From CAYOBW01 sp964402115 (GTDB lineage Bacteria > Verrucomicrobiota > Kiritimatiellia > UBA8416 > CAYOBW01): a stretch of 8,005 bases of DNA. Positions 6,440-8,005 of this stretch are shown one piece after another. The stretch spans positions 1 to 8,005 of the forward strand of contig CAYOBW010000319.1 in assembly GCA_964402115.1 (NCBI GenBank), read 5' to 3'. A model generated the notes under the pieces. The model saw nothing but the letters and a program-made list of their open reading frames with translations, ran no database searches and was not told the origin of the DNA. Each line of letters begins with the position of its first letter. The stretch's first letter is position 1. The position numbers and the translations under genes were made by a program.

Positions 6440-6790
6440 TTACTTCGAACCGAAGAGCTTTGCAAAGAAGCCCTTGTCCTTGCCGTCCATGGCTGCGGCG
6501 ATGTAATCCAGGGCGAAGACCTGAAAGTGCTCGCCGCCGACACTCTTGGAGTACTTCTCCGCGGCTTTGAGCAACCCGCGCTTACCCTCCACGAGGAGGC
6601 GGTTGATCTCGGCATTGTCTTGCGAACGCTTCTCGGCCAGGGAGCGCAGGAGCGGCAGGAACGTGTTGGCCAGCCGCTGCTTGGCGTTCCAGTCGCCGCC
6701 CTTGGCGGCCAGTACATCGTGTTCGAGTGTGCGGGCCTTATCCCTGCTGGTGGGGGGTCCCTGCATATCCATGTGCAACGGAATCTTCAT
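6440..6790 (-). CDS. Small sigma-70 region 1.2-2.2-like protein
   Basis: A 116-aa protein of unknown function. Residues 22-55 (LEHDVLAAKGGDWNAKQRL, then LRSLAEKR) have the spacing of sigma-70 region 1.2/2.1. LLVEGKRGLLKAAEKY (65-80) matches the LIQEGNIGLMKAVDKF part of RpoD. FQVFALDYIAAAMD (89-102) matches the F.TYA.WWIRQA part of region 2.2. The protein then ends in GFFAKLFGSK. Regions 2.3, 2.4, 3 and 4, which melt and recognise promoters, are absent. In sigma factors region 2.2 contacts the RNA polymerase beta' coiled coil, so polymerase binding without DNA recognition is conceivable but inferred. The start ATG at 6790 is chosen because the protein begins there without Arg/Gly-rich padding and has AGGG 7 bases upstream and GGAG further out; a GTG at 6853 would add 21 unlikely residues. 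It is the first gene of the pair with trmB. Confidence 0.72.
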   Translation of the reverse strand: MKIPLHMDMQGPPTSRDKARTLEHDVLAAKGGDWNAKQRLANTFLPLLRSLAEKRSQDNAEINRLLVEGKRGLLKAAEKYSKSVGGEHFQVFALDYIAAAMDGKDKGFFAKLFGSK

Positions 6791-6944
6791 GCGCGCCCTG
6801 GCTCCTCGGGTTGCCGCGCGACCGGCTTTGTGCCGTCCTGCAACCTCGCGCACAGGCTAGCACACGCGCCCGTCAGGTCAAGCGGATGTTCTCTCTCGCG
6901 GGGGTTGCCTCCCGGCTAACCGCTCTGGTAGCATGTGCCCGACC
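6791..6944. promoter_or_regulatory. Divergent intergenic region between the sigma-like gene and the phosphoesterase
   Basis: These 154 bp must carry promoters for both directions. On the plus strand TTGCCT (6905-6910) and TAGCAT (6929-6934) are 18 bases apart, each 4/6 to the sigma-70 boxes. A start of transcription near 6941 would give an almost leaderless mRNA for ATG 6945, consistent with the lack of a Shine-Dalgarno there. No convincing counterpart was found on the minus strand. Confidence 0.25.
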
Positions 6945-8005
6945 ATGCGTTACGCAATCGTTTCGGATTTACATGCGAATTGGCAGGCGTGGACCGCCGT
7001 CAGGGACCGCATCCGGACGCTGCAGGTGGATGCCATTGTCTGCCTGGGTGACATTATCGGCTATGGGCCGCAGCCGCTGGATGTGGCTTCCGACCTCCTG
7101 CACTACACCGAGAACGTCGTGCTGGGCAACCACGAGGCCGCGCTGGCCGGGCGGCTGGACCTCGGCATGTTCTCCGAAACCGCACGCCGGGCGATCGAGT
7201 GGACGCGCGGCCGGCTTCCGGCCGACCTGGTGGCGCGCTTGGGGCAGGCGCCCCTGTTGCTCGACGACGAGCACATCACCTTCGCCCACGCGGAAACGCC
7301 GGCTCCCATGGAGTTCGGCTACGTTAGCGAACGCGCTGACGCGGAGGCGTGCCTGCGGGCCACGGACAAGCCGCTCATCTTCCTGGGACACACGCATCGG
7401 CCCTGCGTGTTCGCGCTCTCGCCGGAGGGCGGGCTCAGCGTGCTGGGCGAACCCGAGGTCCGGGTTCGTCCGGGCTGGCGTTACCTGGTCAACGTCGGCT
7501 CCGTGGGCGAGCCCCGCGATGGGGGTGACCGTGCCAGCTTCTGTCTTTGCGACGAGAGGTCAGGCCTGATCAGCCTGTTCCAGGTGCCGTTCGACTGCAG
7601 CGGGTTCGAGGCGGCGGTGCAGGCCGTGCCCGAACTGGAGCAGCCCTGGTTCCTGAAGCGGCGCGGTCAGACGTGGAGCCAGGCTGCGCCGCAGGCCGCG
7701 ATGTCCGCGGCGAACGTGGCGCGGGCGACGATCCAGGTGACAGGCAACCGGGCCGCGATCAAGCTGCGGCGCAGCGGTGCGACGACGCGGCGGGTGTCCC
7801 AGCCCGGGCCGGCTGGCGCGAAGGCGGCCGCCGCACGCCTGGCGCCGACGCGACGCGCCACGGCCGCGGATGGCGTGGCGGCAACCGGCCGCGGAGCGAA
7901 GGAAGCGCCGACCCGCCGGCGGGTGTGGCCGTGGTTGGTGGTCGCGGTGGTCGCGCTGTTGCTCGTCGGGGCGGCGGGGCTGGTCGCAGCGGCACGGCGC
8001 TCGCA
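6945..8005 (+). CDS. Metallophosphoesterase with C-terminal linker and membrane helix (partial, runs off the right edge)
   Basis: At least 353 residues, open to the window end. Residues 1-215 form a calcineurin-like phosphoesterase of the YfcE/MJ0936-like type. All metal-site motifs are present: SDLHAN (D8, H10), LGDIIGYGP (D36), GNHE (N62, H63), FAHAETP (H115) and LGHTHRP (H149, H151). NVGSVGEPRD (183-192) is the usual late motif. The enzyme should hydrolyse phosphomonoesters or diesters with two metal ions; the substrate is unknown. Unusually, an Ala/Arg/Thr-rich linker (about 250-326) follows, then a single hydrophobic helix PWLVVAVVALLLVGAAGLVA (329-348) preceded by RRRVW. This places the enzyme domain in the cytoplasm on a membrane anchor, with anything further C-terminal outside. 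ATG 6945 gives the canonical MRYAIVSD start; in-frame ATG 6933 is an alternative. Neither has a good Shine-Dalgarno. Confidence 0.88.
   Translation, partial: MRYAIVSDLHANWQAWTAVRDRIRTLQVDAIVCLGDIIGYGPQPLDVASDLLHYTENVVLGNHEAALAGRLDLGMFSETARRAIEWTRGRLPADLVARLGQAPLLLDDEHITFAHAETPAPMEFGYVSERADAEACLRATDKPLIFLGHTHRPCVFALSPEGGLSVLGEPEVRVRPGWRYLVNVGSVGEPRDGGDRASFCLCDERSGLISLFQVPFDCSGFEAAVQAVPELEQPWFLKRRGQTWSQAAPQAAMSAANVARATIQVTGNRAAIKLRRSGATTRRVSQPGPAGAKAAAARLAPTRRATAADGVAATGRGAKEAPTRRRVWPWLVVAVVALLLVGAAGLVAAARRS

Noticed and set aside
5773..6717. 314-aa minus-strand frame spanning trmB and the sigma-like gene
   Set aside because: It is an off-frame reading of two genes that both have recognisable conserved residues in their own frames.
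6933..6947. Alternative in-frame start ATG 6933 for the phosphoesterase
   Set aside because: It would add only MCPT before the canonical MRYAIVSD opening and has no better ribosome binding site. Kept as an alternative, not the call.

Overview
The window is GC-rich bacterial chromosome. It probably comes from the PVC superphylum, most likely Kiritimatiellota, Lentisphaerota or Verrucomicrobiota. This placement is an inference from style: a secreted right-handed beta-helix protein with the opening FVSPRGG..PFSDW.TAATNI, a G.D.G..GWDIGCYE ending (choice-of-anchor Q type) and an FYRV C-terminal module, next to a Mu-like prophage relic and ordinary housekeeping genes. No single marker fixes the taxon.

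Layout: (1) 1-73, a tRNA-Ala(GGC) lacking its first three bases at the window edge. (2) 74-606, minus strand, a decayed Mu-like portal gene (DUF935 / gp29 family). It has a duplicated N-terminus, a nonsense codon and internal deletions, and its homology runs up to the tRNA 3' end. (3) 607-1106, no recognisable gene, but a 9-bp inverted repeat whose right arm overlaps the octamer GTTGAGGC. (4) 1107-3251, plus strand, a 714-aa secreted multidomain beta-helix protein, visibly less GC-rich than the genes to its right. (5) 3274-3334, an imperfect palindrome, attC-like in layout, ending in the same octamer. (6) 3347-3550, minus strand, the C-terminal end of a phage terminase large subunit. (7) 3753-5893, plus strand, a two-gene operon with a 4-bp overlap: a family 2 glycosyltransferase and an O-antigen-ligase-type membrane protein. 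(8) 5784-6790, minus strand, trmB and, upstream of it, a 116-aa protein resembling only the 1.2-2.2 part of a sigma-70 factor. (9) 6945 to the right edge, plus strand, a metallophosphoesterase fused to an Ala/Arg-rich linker and a transmembrane helix, cut by the window edge.

How it fits together: terminase and portal relics lie on the same strand in the expected phage order but are separated by the oppositely oriented beta-helix gene. The left part is therefore a prophage graveyard next to a tRNA that later received a cargo gene. The two 8-bp direct repeats and the palindrome behind the beta-helix stop codon raise a tentative gene-cassette model. The right part is a stable chromosomal region: surface polysaccharide synthesis (glycosyltransferase plus ligase/polymerase), tRNA m7G46 modification (TrmB) and two less usual proteins. 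The best candidates for something undescribed are the sigma-like mini-protein, the cassette-like beta-helix insertion and the membrane-anchored phosphoesterase.
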